From Kudoa neothunni (taxonomy: Eukaryota > Cnidaria): a stretch of 64,000 nt of DNA. The stretch lies in assembly GCA_964304625.1 (NCBI GenBank), contig OZ199840.1, positions 4,092,001-4,156,000 of the forward strand. Reading direction: 5' to 3'. Under the pieces are notes generated by a model. That model was not told the DNA's origin, ran no database searches, and saw only the letters and a program-made list of their open reading frames with translations. Below are positions 46,153 through 58,960 of the stretch, one piece after another. Position 1 is the first letter of the stretch. Each line of letters starts with the position of its first letter. A program made the translations under genes and the position numbers.

Positions 46153-48502
46153 CCCATAGCGGGTTTTCGTTGCTTTTTCGGCTCTGGTATATCAGCACCG
46201 CCATAAAAACTTTCATTATTTTTAAAATTTTATTATTTTTTCCCCATCAATTAATGAATGCATTTTTTATTTATTACTAAAGTATAATTATAGTTAATAA
46301 TGTATTTGTAAAGATATGATAATAAATAACTCATACCTTGTGCTTAGGTTATAATGCAACAAAAAATTTATGATATTAGTCTCTTTGAAGAGTATTTTTG
46401 TAAATTTAGTAAAATTATATTTAGTTGTATGATATAAATTCAATTTAAGAACTAAAGACTTATCTAAGATAAGTTATAACGGATGTAATGTGAGGCCGAA
46501 AAAGCAACGAAGAACGACCGGCATGCTAAATCCTAATAATCCCACATTTGTTACTTAAGAGATGAGGTATAGGAATTTGATCGACGCAGTTGATGAAATT
46601 GATAATAATGATGATGAAATTAATTGCATCGATATTGTAACATTACCCCCTGAAACAGTCGATATTTTAACGGACGAAGAAGAAAGTTTTGTCAGCCTAG
46701 ATTCAGACAATGTTGACATCAGGAATGTCCCCGAAATTTGCGGGGAAGTTGAGATATTTTCAACATTAGATGATGGTCAGACTGCTGAGAACTTCATGGC
46801 TAAGTGGGAAAAAAATTATTCATTCATCAAATTTATCAACCGATGCGAAAACTAATGTTTTTTCACAAAACAAAAATGAATTGCCAACAAACGTTTCGCT
46901 CGAAAAATACGATTCACTTGAAGCATTTTATGGATTTTTTGATGAAAGTTTATTGATGCACATTGTTAAACAAAGTAATCTGTACGCTCGCCAGAAGAAT
47001 GACCATTCTTTCCACTTATCGTTAAATGAACTAAAATCATTCATTGGTATTTTGCTACTGTCTGGATATAATAAATTATCCCAACAACATATGTATTGGG
47101 AATCTGCAATGGACTCTGGAGTTGATATAGTCAGAAAATGCATGTCCTATAAACGCTTCAAGACTATAAAATCATATATTCATTTTAATAATAACGCCAA
47201 TTTAGATCCTGAAGATAAGCTCTTCAAACTTACACCAATAATAAAAAAACTGAATGAAAATTTTAAGAAATTTGGTATTTTCCATAATAACGTTTGTGTT
47301 GATGAACAGATGGTTCCGTATACCGGTCACCACTCATGCAAAATGTTTATGAGAGGAAAACCAATTCGGTTTGGTTTTAAGCAGTGGATGTTGACCTCTG
47401 CGGATGGTTTTGTGTATAGCTTTGACGTTTATACAGGCAAGTCAGCGAAATATGATAAATATTTTGGCCTCGGTGGCAGTGTTGTGCTGAATTTTGCGGA
47501 CGATCTTAAGGATAAATCAAACGCTCATATTTATATGGACAATTTTTTTACATCCTATAAATTGTTCGTTGAACTGAAGAAAAGATCCCTCAAAGCAACC
47601 GGCACCGTGAGAACCAATCGTACTTCCAAATGCCCGCTTACAACAAATAAAGTGATGGAAAAAAAATCGAGAGGTTTCTTCGAAACATTTAAGGAAAAAG
47701 AATTTGGCATTGATTGTCTATATTGGAGAGATACAAAACCTGTAGCTCTAATGAGTAATGCACTAAATGCCGAACCTGTCCAACAGATCCGACGATATTT
47801 CCAATCTAAAAAAAGATACGACAATGTTCCTCAACCTTACATGTGTTATATGTATAATAAATACATGGGAGGAGTCGATGTCGTCGATGCTTCAGTTTCA
47901 TGTTACAGAATAAATATAAAATCTAAAAATGGTACTGGCCCCTGTTTACCAATATGTTATCCCTGGCTGCGGTTAACTCATATAAATTGGTTACCTATAC
48001 AAATGATGGAAAAATAAAATTGTTAAACCATATTCGGAATATCGTAACATGTTTAATTAGCATTAGTGACCATGAAAAACTTACCAGAACATCGTCCCTA
48101 TCCAAACTCCAAGCGTCATCATTGTGCAAAAAACCTTTGCTTAATACCCATCCTGCAAAAAAGAAACGTAGATGTATAGTTTGTAAAAAAACTACAATAC
48201 ATTTATGTACGAATTGCCAATGTTATATGAACATAAAATGTTCAATAAAATTTCATAAGGCATATTTATTTACAATTGTTTCACTTTAAACCAGCTGTTA
48301 TTTGTATACCGCAAACACAAACCTGCTATTGGAAAATCGCACGTCGGTAGTTTTTCGTTGCTTTTTCGGCCAATTACTAATTCAATTGTAATTCATTAAA
48401 TATTTAATATTTCAAAAATCTATTACACCAGTGTTAGTTATTAATGATTTAATACATATATATAAGTTATAAATAAAATCTAAACATTGGACCCGTTATG
48501 GG
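46153..48502 (+). mobile_element. piggyBac transposon 2, full length
   Basis: TTAA flanks both ends (46149-46152 and 48503-48506). The tips CCCATAGCGGGT and ACCCGTTATGGG are a 12-base inversion with one mismatch. The word tcgttgctttttcggc lies just inside both tips (about 46167 and 48357) and again inverted upstream of the gene (about 46498), probably the subterminal binding sites. The family is distinct from the copy at 5038. The transposase is nearly whole. Confidence 0.93.
46562..48289 (+). pseudogene. piggyBac transposase, almost complete
   Basis: An acidic N-terminus (MRYRNLIDAVDEIDNND...) is followed, after a frame change between about 46800 and 46850, by a 415-residue frame holding the core. 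The catalytic aspartates appear in NVCVDEQMVPYTG, IYMDNFFTS and MGGVDVVDA. A second frame change near 47920 (from INIKSK into the YWPLF-like segment) leads to the last frame with the cysteine-rich domain (CIVCKK...LCTNCQC). Apart from those two shifts no stop was seen, so this copy is recently inactivated; either shift could also be a sequencing error. The total of about 570 codons is normal. Confidence 0.9.
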
Positions 48503-48506
48503 TTAA

Positions 48507-50085
48507 GGTAAAAGCGGCTAATTTTATGTTATATAGTCTCTAAGAATAAAATTTAAATAAGAATACTTAAAGTGGACCTATCATAGGTTGTAAGTATAAC
48601 TTTTCTAGGTACTCGAGATGAATTTAATCATTAAGTGTAAGTATATGTGTTTTCCGCTGAAGTATGTCTTTTAAAGTAAAAATCATAAAAAACATTTATT
48701 TATAGAGATTTTAATGTTTCAGTACGAATTTTGGTCAGAACCAAAAATGTGCCGCGTTCAATTGAGAAACCCTATATGGCAACCTAAGCTTAAGTAATAG
48801 AAAAAGAAATGTTATGGAGTATTTTAAACGCATACTAATATCCTGTTCTGTTTTCTACGCGCAATAATTACGACGACAACATTAGTTAGGGGTGTTGATC
48901 TCTTAATCTTCCTCCATTTTCGGGATGTTTGGACAGAGGACAAAAATTGTTACAAATTACAATATTCCTTCGTTCAGTCGTAACAAAATACGTTGGTATA
49001 TTCATCTTTGTTATCATACAAATTTAATACACTTCAAACAACCATATAACAATAGTTTTCAATAACATACATACTAATGTTGTGCGATATAAAAACAATT
49101 TGTTATCCGCAAAATCCTAGAATTGAGCTGAAATTTTGGATTTTTACAGAATAAACATTAATATAAGATAATACCAACTCTAAAAGTAAAATAAACGTTC
49201 ACCTAACCAAAAACAAACATTTGTCAACAATGGGGTCATGAACGACCCGCATAGTCTGGGCTGGTTAATTAAAATTATGTTTATCCCAAATATTATGTTT
49301 AATTTTCAGTGTTATAATAATACAAAGATGAGGTAATATTAATCGATTAGGAATTAAAAATGAATGAGAAACAACATTAATATAATTAATATCGCAATAA
49401 AACACATTAAGGTGAATATATTAGAATAATGATACAACAAAAAGGCGTCTAATGTTTAGAGAGTGGATATCAATACCCCACATATGTTTAGTTAATTTGA
49501 CTGGGTCACAAGGCTTACCTTACGCCTGGCGTATCACCGCTGAAGCAAAGTTGAACAAAATGAATCGCGCATCATGAGATTTGTTTGAAGCAGCTAATGA
49601 TATCATTTGATTACAAGCATATAAATTACTTTGTTTGATAGACGTAAATAATTTAGATATTTCATTATATCCTTTTGTCAAACGGATTATTTGTAGATAT
49701 TTGAAAATGATTTGGTCAATTATTGTGCATGATTAAATAGAACTGCATTTTGTTTGCTTTTTGTCAGCATACATAAAGCTAAATTATTTATTCATTAACA
49801 CGTTAAAACATTAATAGGCGGTATGTGGCGAATGCCTATGCTATTAAATCTAAGCTTAATAGGATATACAATGATTACTATGTTTAATTGAGTTTGATTA
49901 CATTATTTTACGATTATTGCCTGAAACAATCGCACTTTTGAACTTATTAACTACCGGTAGATTTTATTGGGTGGTCCCGTCGTAAAATTTGAATTGGGGG
50001 GAATGCATACACCCAAGTGCCACAAAGCGTGCGAAGTCACGCTTCAGGTTCGTGTATCCAAAGCACATTTGAAATTTCCGAAAGC
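48507..50085. other. AT-rich spacer with a possible TTAA element end
   Basis: At about 49229-49263 the words ggggtcatgaacgacccg and catagtctgggctgg stand next to TTAA and look like the end of another piggyBac-type element. No partner end was found. Nothing else is recognised. Confidence 0.35.
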
Positions 50086-51298
50086 ATGGAAGCGTCCACC
50101 GAAAAGTCCAACAATATGTATTTGCGCTATTTAAGAGAGATGAAAAAGTATCCGACTTTTAAAATATAGAAATGCAACAGTGAGGAAAAAAATGATGGCA
50201 GGAAGCACCTCTGGCCTTTTGTGTATATTTTGGCTGCAACCATTAGATTTTTTGAAGACCCGATTTCAAGAGAACGCATTATATGAAAAGTATTTTTCAG
50301 ATACACCGTCCGATTGAATGAGTTGTGGTTGTAAAGCAAAAGCGTAATTAAATATGCGAGAAGTGTTGCCAGAGAAAGAGGCATTTTATATTTGTGGTCT
50401 GGGGCATTGCCTGTATGTCGACAGAATGAGTTATTGTTATTAATGAGTTTATTTTAGGCTGCTATACGACTCGTACCTGGTGTTGGATTATACTTTGGGA
50501 TGCTTGAGGGTTTCACATTGATAGCAAAGTATTTGCTGGCAATTGGTTGATTCCAAGAAGTAATTTTTGTTGATGCAGGGAAAAATTACATGCGGAAATA
50601 AATCCAAATGCTAACTTGGTAATTGGAGGGTTGGCTCGATTTTTTGTCATGACCGCATTTCATCCTCTGACTCTTATAAAAACTCGGTTCGAAGTAAATG
50701 CTATGCATTGTAAATGAATTAAAAAGATTTAAGAGTAACAAATACAACTATCCGAGCATGTGGTGTGCTGTTAAGGCCATCACTAAAAACGAAGGCCCCA
50801 GGGGATTTTATCAAGGCTACTTGGCTGCTGTTTTAAAGGATGTACCAGCGTCTGCAATTCATTATTCTCTTTTTAGATCTATCCAATCAAAAAAAAGTTT
50901 TTCCGATAGTAACCAAATGACGTTTTTGATTTTGTTATAGAATACAATCCAAAAATATTTATTAACGAAAAATATAACAACGTTCAATGGAATTTTTTTA
51001 GTGGTGCTTTTGCCGGCATAATTTCTACTGCAATAATTCAGCCAATTGACCTACTCAAAACTAGAATGCAAGTAATGTATCTCCTTGTAAATTATTTAGG
51101 CTAAACTACATTGTAAAGGTGGAAAAATATGAGTCTCTTTCCCCCAACAACACATCCAAAAAATCCTATCTTTCAATGATAAAAAATTTCAAAAATGAAA
51201 AAATATTCCATGCTCTAAAAAAAAGTTTCGTACTTAGCTTCATAAAGAAATCAGTCGGTTCCGGTGTATTGTGGGCCCTTTATGAATTTTTATCGTAG
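50086..51298 (+). CDS. SLC25A38: SLC25A38/Hem25 mitochondrial glycine carrier
   Basis: This six-helix inner-membrane carrier imports glycine into mitochondria for haem synthesis. All three carrier repeats are visible: QPLDFLKTRF, then LYLWSGALP spliced to AAIRLVPGVGLYFG; HPLTLIKTRFE spliced over a 40-base intron (50694-50733) to SNKYNYPSMWCAVK, then GPRGFYQGYLAAVLKDVP; and FSGAFAGIISTAIIQPIDLLKTRMQ, ending VLWALYEFLS. Human SLC25A38 matches these segments in order, including the TRYES-GKYGY segment at the second signature. The start is uncertain: ATG 50086 needs a 22-base intron (50148-50169) to stay in frame, while ATG 50192 starts directly at MMAGSTSGLL. The exon between the first signature and KSVIKYARSVARERG is loosely defined. 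Confidence 0.85.
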
Positions 51299-52829
51299 AT
51301 TTTATCGTTTATATATTTATTGTTAGTGATTGTATATTGGTGTCATTTTTTTAACAGTACACATTAATTTTTAACTCATAGAAGAGTTAATAAGTTCGCA
51401 AATTGGCTCATTACATCTCCATATGTTCCTATTTATTGCAGTAATGTTAAAATTTGTTAGGGATTGATTTTTTACCCCACATTCAACCAAGTCCCCTCAT
51501 CGTGAATTTTTACGTGGAGGTAACACCAGCCTGTACCAAAGTTGCAATTATGACAACCAACCTAAAAATGAAATTATTACTCTAAAATTTCCACATTGTT
51601 AATTTATGTGACGTACCTATTATATTTGTTTATGAAAAATACACTTAAAAATTAAGATTTATTAATTTTTCAAATTAAATCATGCTGTTAAATTCCATCA
51701 AGATCTCATTAATCAAAAGGGGGCTCTACAACAGCATTTTTTGGTTTCCTTCTATTTTAATTGGTTTAGAAAAGATAAGTTAAACCAGCGCTTCCCCGTT
51801 TATTTTGGTTTCTTCATCCTCTACTACTTACTACTTATAAGCACAACTCCGCACCTCTTCCCAAAAAATACATCATAAAACTACATTAAAAAGAAACAAA
51901 CAGTCTGCTTTGACGAAAAAAATGCAAATAAAAATAATACAGCTGATAATAAATTAAATGTTTTGACAATAACCAAATTGAAAGGAGGCTCGATATTATA
52001 TAAAAAATGCATAAATCACAACGTATAAATGAGTTAGATATTTTGTGCCAATTTTCAATTTAAGTATTAAATTATTTATTAAAGATACGGACCAATCCTG
52101 AATTTAAAGTTTTGATTTATATAAATTTCAATGCAAATTTGTTGTAACTTGAAATATAAAATTTTAAAAACTTAATTTTGACACTAATAAAAGTGTTATC
52201 TTGTCTTATAGTTTTATTAAAAATATAAAATACTATTCTTAAGAATTTCACCAATTTTGATTCATTTTAATTTGGTTATCTTTATATTTAGAAATGAATA
52301 TTTCATATTTTTTTATTATGGAATATTTTAGATTTTAAGAATTAATTTATGGATAAAAATAATTAAATTATAATTTCTGATTTACATACTAATAAATAGG
52401 GATTAATAGACTGAAAACGTTAAGTAGTTTTTAGTATAATTCGTCAAATTATTCTTGTTTCAGCTTCGATTACGCACATATTATACTTTAGAGTGAGATT
52501 CCGTTTACATAGAATCAGTACATTACGTACGAAGCAATCTAGACCTTATCATTTTTTCGTTGGCTCAAGGTATGAATTTCGGACCCACAGTAATTGTTTC
52601 CCTGACCCCGAATTAAATGTTAATTATATATTTTTAAATAAAAAATTACAGTTATATTGAGCTATTAAATCCCATTTTTCGTTGAAATAATCTTGTGTAT
52701 TATAAATTTTACCCCCAAATATGAATACTAAGTGAATTTCAGATAAATCTAGGGGATATCAAATAAACCAACGATATAATTTTAGAAAATCAATTTTTTG
52801 GGATAAACAATAATTTTTATTTCCTAAAT
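51299..52829. other. AT-rich intergenic region
   Basis: Nothing recognised. Confidence 0.45.
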
Positions 52830-53103
52830 CAGAGTGGGCAAACTTTTTTATCCGCGATACACATGGAGACAATATGTAAATACAAAGGGCTAATAACTTC
52901 GAAAATAGCCTCTTATACTAACACAAGAATGCAAACAGAACAATAATTTTTTTTAACTCAATTCATCTAAAATCGAATAGGTGACATACCTTGAGAAAAT
53001 TTTTTTTACGCAATGAGAATAAAATACATAATGAATATCGAGTAATATAAAATTTTGTCCGGATTCGTAACAAATCATCCCAATAATCTTTTTGTCCACC
53101 CTG
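52830..53103 (+). mobile_element. hAT MITE, same family as 13723
   Basis: The left end CAGAGTGGGCAAACTTTTT and the right end tctttttgtccaccctg are inverted relatives. Internal sequence (agaatgcaaacagaacaataattttt) matches the fragment at 13723. The flanking eight bases do not match, so the duplication is eroded. Confidence 0.6.
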
Positions 53104-54116
53104 ATATAGTAGATAAAAATTAACTAACTACGTTTAATATTATGTCGTGTAAAAAGTTTGCAAAACCTTACGTGATCAATTTTTCATGCCTTTTCAAGGC
53201 TTGAGTGGGATGGGTAAAATCAGTTACATATCTCATTAAGAATTTTTAATTATTATTGTATTTTTTTATCTATTTAAAGACCGCTACCAATCACAATAAT
53301 TTCTAGAAATGATGGTATTGATAATTTTTATTTTTCTCTTAACATAAATTACAATAAAAAACAAAATTCATGTAATGAAATACACAATTATTAAAATTGC
53401 AGATTCATAACTAGTCCAACTAGAAAAAAATACAATGTGTGACCTGATATTCGTACTGACGACTCGCTGGTACTTTTAACAAAAATAAGATTTATGCTTC
53501 ATTAATTTTGTCATAAAGAAATATAATATTATTTTTTAATTTTAATTAATGTGGACTATTTTGTACATATTTTTCGTACATTTCTGCCGAGAATTTTCTT
53601 ACTAATTAACCAATTTTTCGTAATTACAGAAATATATAAGAAAAATATTAAATAATAATGTATTTTGTTTTTTTGTCATAGAGTGACGCCATCACCATTA
53701 CTGTTCACCACTTTAAGTTATCCATTATTTCAGCGTCGCACGGCATCCTAATTAGAAAAAAGGAAATTATTTTTTATTCAATATTGGATTGTATTCTAAA
53801 AATGGAAAAAAATAGGAAATTATTAACTATTAAAACTACAATAATACAAGTTTTACCAATAACGTGAGTTGTTATATTTATTTTATTATAAAGTATTATA
53901 CATGCGCACGCAACAAAGTACGAAAAATTGGCCACCTACTGTACTGTATAGGAGTTGACAGTTATAATTTAATTAACTACAAAATAAAATGCTTCAATAT
54001 TCTTAGAAAAAATTAAATACACCATAAAATGGATATTAGTGTTTTTTATTTTCGAACAACATCGAAAATATCATAAACATTATTGAACTTTGCGCAAGCG
54101 CAGAACACAGCACAAA
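53104..54116. other. AT-rich spacer before PSMD13
   Basis: Nothing recognised. Confidence 0.45.
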
Positions 54117-56244
54117 ATGCCTATAGCTACGGGAAGTCTCAATTGTTATGGACTAGATTATTTTGATAAAGTTTTGAGTCTCAATGAAAACACAGAAATA
54201 TATAATCGAATAAGAGAATTGTATTCGAAAAAGTAACTACCATAAACATACTATAGCTACTTTTGGGACAAGTTCAACTAGAATTGTTTATAATGATGAA
54301 ATTTAGACAAAACTATGAGTTGGGTATAATGCTAGAGGAGATATCACGAGAAAAGCTTGAAGTGCCAATAAATTTTTTAGATGTAAATTTATTACGATTA
54401 TCAGCTGAATGATATTTTGCTCTAGTTGTACAAGAGTAACATTCAAAACTTTACAAGCACGTAACATTTAGATTCGATTTGATTATTGTATAATATAATA
54501 CTGTTGACTTGCTAGATTTGATCCGGTGGTTCGAGCTAAAATACTTTTCAACATTGCACATTATCATGAAAGTAATTTCAAGTTTATCACAATCTATTTT
54601 AGCCAACCTATTAGATGGTCAAGAAGTGATTGATCTTCTACAAAATATCGATGAAAATGTATCATTCTACGTGAACCTTATTATAATTAAATTTGATGGG
54701 TAGTTTGCAGCCAATTCGGTGGCTCATATTATAGCCAAGCTATCTTATGTTATTTTCCATCTACGATTCAATCAGCTAATTGATGCGAAAGTGTGTTTTG
54801 TGGCTCGAACGTTGTTGAATTTTTATAGAATTGTCTTATCGATGTGAAAGAAATGGTCTCCAATTTGCGCAATGTTACCGCTGCTCACGCTTACTATTAT
54901 AAAATGAAATCGTTGTATTTCGAGGTAAAATTTGAGATTTTTAACTTAACCTATCTAATTTTTTAGCGAGCATGTGATGCTGATAAATATTACAGAGTTA
55001 CGCTCAAATATTTGGGATGTATAAAGTTGGATTCTTTAAAACGTGAGTAGCATTCATTAGGAATGCGCCATTTTTTGTTAAATTTAAAAAATATGTAGTA
55101 GATTGTTATCTATAGAGTATTGCATTAGCAAATAATAATAAATCTTTAACTATTCGTATATATGCGCGCCTTTTTATCACAATTCAAACTTTTGTTGATG
55201 GACAAATTGCAAAGTTACATTTTATGAATCCAATTTTATCAGTTGTTTTTTAAGATCTATCTTTAATTATACAAAAAATAAATGACTTCGACTAAAATTG
55301 GATTAAGAGGAATAAATTCACCTTGTTAATAATTTATTTAAAAAATTATTGAATGAAAAAACACCGTATAATAGATAGATACTCTATGGATTGTAAGGTT
55401 TGAATTAAAATTCGAGATAATACTTAATTTTTTTATTTGTATTATTCAAATAGTTATATGTTAATGTTCTTCTCGAATCAATTTTTAATACAATTGTAAA
55501 TGGTTGTAGAGGAAGAAAAACAATCACTAGCGTACAATCTTGCTATAGCAGCCATTATCTCTACTCAAAGCTACAGTCTTATTGAGCTGGTGAGTGATTT
55601 GCTTATGTTTCGTTAAATATATCCTCGTTTCGTCAGGCCAACCATCCAATAATGCAGTCCCTTTCGTCAACTAACAGTGAAATGCTATGTACTCTTTTGA
55701 AAAGTCTTGGCAAATATGATTTGGTTCTTTTCAACTCTTGTAGGGAATTTATTCGATCAGTTGTAAGTTTTGTTTGCTCGAAACAATTCGTCAGTCTGGT
55801 TTTTATACGTACACGATTTAGCCTAATTTGGAGTTGAACTACGATAAAATTGTGCTAAAACTAAAAATTATCGGATTGGCTGAAATGTGTTCATGTGCCG
55901 AGGTTATGAAAGGTGCACCGGTGGCATTCGTCTCTATATCCAAGAATTTACAGATACCTCTTGAAGATGTAATTGTTTGCTAATAGATTTATTTGGAATC
56001 GGTTAAAATTGTGCCATTTTAGGTTGAAAAATTTTTGATGAAAGTTTTTTCTTTGAATTATCTTCGAGGTAAAATCGACGAAAAGTCAGCCCAAGTCTAT
56101 ATCACCTACATTCAACCTAAATGCCTTGATATTGATCAAATTGTAAATTTGAGGGATACATTATCCCATTGGGTGGAATACAGTCGGCTTGCTTCCGCTC
56201 ACCTTATTCCTCTGAAACAATATCTCCAACGCGAAACCTCCTAG
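54117..56244 (+). CDS. PSMD13: 26S proteasome lid subunit RPN9/PSMD13
   Basis: This PCI-domain subunit of the 19S lid helps hold the lid to the ATPase base. The exons recognised in family order are: YFDKVLSLNENTEIYNRIRELYSKK; IRWFELKYFSTLHIIMKVIS with DLLQNIDENV; DVKEMVSNLRNVTAAHAYYYKM with CDADKYYRVTLKYLGCI; EEEKQSLAYNLAIAAIIS; ANHPIMQSL...LLKSLGKYDLVLF; and the PCI winged helix VFVSISK-like VAFVSISKNLQIPLED spliced to VEKFLMKVFSLNYLRGKIDE, QVYITYIQPKCLDIDQI and LRDTLSHW. These parallel human PSMD13 (VELLVMKAL.GLVRGSIDE, TWVQPRVLDLQQI). The part between 54230 and 54480 is poorly resolved and probably holds further small exons. It ends at a TAG after QRETS. Confidence 0.87.
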
Positions 56245-56552
56245 ATATTTTCTTTGAATCCAAATCACATTTTATGAATATCTCTAGAGTACTTGGACGT
56301 CTGACTATCATCAGCTGTTGTTATAACAACTCTCCTTTTGAGTATCTGAGCTAATAATTAACAACTGTTGTTTTGTGTGTTCTATGTTTCATGCGTGAGA
56401 GTAATAATTGTGACAAATAATTGTTGAATTTTGATAAATAGGGAATTAGTAAAAATGAGAATAAAAAATTATTTCACAATCATTTTTCATTGATTTATCT
56501 GATTAATGCAATCAGAGTTTGAAGTAATCAGCTGATGAAATATTTTGTCATA
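56245..56552. other. PSMD13 3' flank
   Basis: No gene. It ends with the TA duplication of the Tigger-type element. Confidence 0.5.
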
Positions 56553-57054
56553 CAGTAGTGTATGTGTATAACGCGGAAATTGGGAGGATGAGAACCACTG
56601 CGTTGCATCCATTTTTGCGCTAGACACATTAGGACTGCCAGCGGAGTTTTGAAAAAACCCAAGGTCGGGAAAACCACAATTTTTAAGTGTAACAAAAAAG
56701 ATAATCGTATCTATTAAATTTTGTAATATTCTGATTCTATAATTACGTCATTAGATATTAAATTTATCATCGTATTATTACAATTTTTTGGTGCGAACAC
56801 TTACTCATGCTTAATGTATAGTATAGAGTCTATAGACAAGCTTAAAGTAACGGGAAATACATCCTGAAATTAGATAAGTTCTTTTTGGATCAAGGGTCTG
56901 CAATCCGCGGTGAAGTTCTATAATATGCTAAGATTCATCATTTACTCAATTAAATGTTACATCTTAAATTTTTAAACCTACGATTATAAGATAATATATT
57001 TACTTGGTATACATGTGTTTTCATTAAATATGAAACATATTTTTGTCTGGAGAT

Positions 57055-57218
57055 GCAAAAAATCATTAAAATTAGCCGATAATAATTTTTTTAAATGTAA
57101 TGTTTTAAACTTTAGAGGAATTCCGAAATTTACAGATGGCTTAGGTTTGTCTACCCAAGACTGGATTCAAATTAGTCGGATTTGAGGTCCACGCGGACCC
57201 CACTCCGGACAGGGAGAG
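57055..57218. mobile_element. piggyBac-type MITE copy 2 (right-end part)
   Basis: It matches about 27974-28156 closely, including tttgtctaccc.agactggattca and the palindrome gaggtccacgcggacccc, and ends in ccggacagggagag next to TTAA (57219-57222). The left part of the element is missing, so this is a truncated copy. It lies inside the Tigger-type element. Confidence 0.8.
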
Positions 57219-57499
57219 TTAATTTGAAGAAAAAATTAACCTGCATATTTTTTCGTATTAAAATACCCTTCTATATATTTTGTTATGAAATAATTGTTCA
57301 AATATTGAGTCAGCCATTTCAAATTCAGTTTATATCGTCAAACATTGACTAAATTTTATCTAGAAAGAGTTTTCTAACATTGCCAATCACTATAGTTTCT
57401 CTTGGTTTGACATAATAACTTTATCAATATAATCAGATTTGTCACCATCCCTGTCAAAATCGGGAGAATCTGGTATTGTCAGAATTTCAGAGGTGTCGA

Positions 57500-57900
57500 C
57501 TGTGTTGTTTTCAAGACTTTATTTCAATAGGATTTGTTAACTCTAGTGATTTCTCCTATTAAATCAGCTCAATTATGTCGATTAAATTGATCATCATCAG
57601 GAACCATCATTTAATGGATTTTCAGAGAGGCCAAATGATTTCCTAAAGCAGGTAACTATGGTTTCCGTTTTAATATATTCTCATAATTTGATTGTCAAAT
57701 AAATAACATCTAAGACATTAGTTACAATGTAGCCACTATCTTCAAATTAGAAATAATGTGTGAATGACGTAATTAGATTTCTTTTGTGCATCATTTTAAA
57801 ACTTTGACAATTCCATGATCCAGTGGCAGTAGTACATTGGTTGTGTTCGAAAAAAGTAGCAGTGTTACATTAGACAAATATTTTTGTTGTGGGCATAGAA
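57500..57900 (-). pseudogene. Tigger transposase remnant
   Basis: Reading leftwards, the minus strand gives NVLLPLDHGIVKVLK, the counterpart of QPMDLSVINSLK in the 17.7 kb copy, and then VTCFRKSFGLSENPL, the counterpart of INCFKKAPILGS. Frequent stops separate the two. The earlier catalytic segments were not recognised. Confidence 0.6.
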
Positions 57901-58419
57901 ATAGTCGATAAATAATAAACTTTCATCTCATAGAAATAATAAGTGGCCTATTCTATTTTTCAAGAAAAGACACAAGAATGGAACTTGGAATCTTTATTAT
58001 ATGATATGAACTCGTAAAGCCTTATAATTTAGAGTTTTTTGGTAGTGTAAAGTGGTTTTGTTTCGCTAAAATTGACGCTCCATCCATTATTTTTTGCAAA
58101 GTTCAGATTATGCTCTGCGCTAGAGCCATTTTTGCGTTAGTTCCATACAGTAACTTTTCAACACTAATATCTTTCTAAAAACCAATTATATATTGACGAA
58201 TGATCTAGTTTGTACTGAGCTATCTATTTAAATTCGAATTATAACAAAATAAGTAGTAAACAAGTAAATTTTTAAAAATTGCGTACGACCCATACACTAC
58301 TGTAATGTTGTTTTCTCGGAATACTTAGTAATATATTTCCGAATCCAGTCGTTTAATGTGCAAAAAAAGCATTAGGAAAAATTTCCATTAAATTCTGCTT
58401 ATTCCTTGTTGGCCAATGT

Positions 58420-58960
58420 ATTTGGAGACGAATTCAAAAGGAAGGATTCGCAAATCGTTATTCTGAGGATGCTGACTTTAAGATGTACATTAAATGTTTC
58501 CTTTCACTAACATTTGTTCCTAAAGACTCTCAACATATTGAATTTCAAAAACTGAAGAATAAGGTAAGTCAATTATCCGATGTTTATTTGGACTCATTCA
58601 TTAACTTTTTTGAGAAGAAATTCGTTAAATCACTAAAATACCCCTTAGAAAATTGGAATGCTTATGATCGCATTAAGGACAGGACTAATTTAAATTTAAA
58701 TTTCAATTCAGCTGCAACATTTAATTGCCATTTTCATAAAAGATTTGATCTATCTCACGTTGGGGTGCATTCATTTATTATGAGATTAAGAGACCCAAAG
58801 CAACACCGAACAAGAAATTCAGTTCCATATGTGAAATCCTAACATGGTCTCTTCAGAAAAAGATCAAATGGAGAAACTGAAAGATATATGCTCCAATTAC
58901 GAAAAATATTATGAAACTAATTATTTAGAAGTGATTAACACAACGAATAATTGGACCTGA
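58420..58960 (+). pseudogene. Mutator-like (MULE) transposase C-terminal fragment
   Basis: The reading IWRRIQKEGFANRYSED then FKMYIKCFLSLTFVPKDS, VYLDSFINFFEKKFV, YPLENWNAYDRIKDRTN and FNCHFHKRFDLSHVGVHSF follows the C-terminal half of the FLYWCH-associated MULE transposases of animals (usual form: W-N-x-Y-x-R-x-x-x-x-x-R-T-N-N-x-x-E-x-x-H). The catalytic Glu normally in the N-x-x-E-x-x-H motif is not kept (FNSAATFNCHFH). A final piece, MEKLKDICSNYEKYYE, is in another frame. There is no N-terminal half and no element ends were found. It could be a relic of the transposase that once served the long-TIR elements at 4-11 kb, but that link is inference. Confidence 0.65.

Larger units (their letters stand above)
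56553..58302 (-). mobile_element. Tigger/pogo-type transposon, decayed, both ends present
   Basis: TA dinucleotides flank inverted ends: CAGTAGTGTATGTGTATAACGC on the left and, reverse complemented, CAGTAGTGTATGGGTCGTACGC on the right (18 of 22 positions). Minus-strand scraps of a jerky/Tigger transposase lie inside. A piggyBac-type MITE is nested at 57055-57218. The word ccatttttgcg(c/t)tag occurs near both ends in the same orientation. Confidence 0.8.

Noticed and set aside
49229-49266. Complete piggyBac-type element ending in catagtctgggctgg-TTAA
   Set aside because: No matching left end or transposase sequence was found in the preceding kilobase, so only a possible end is noted.
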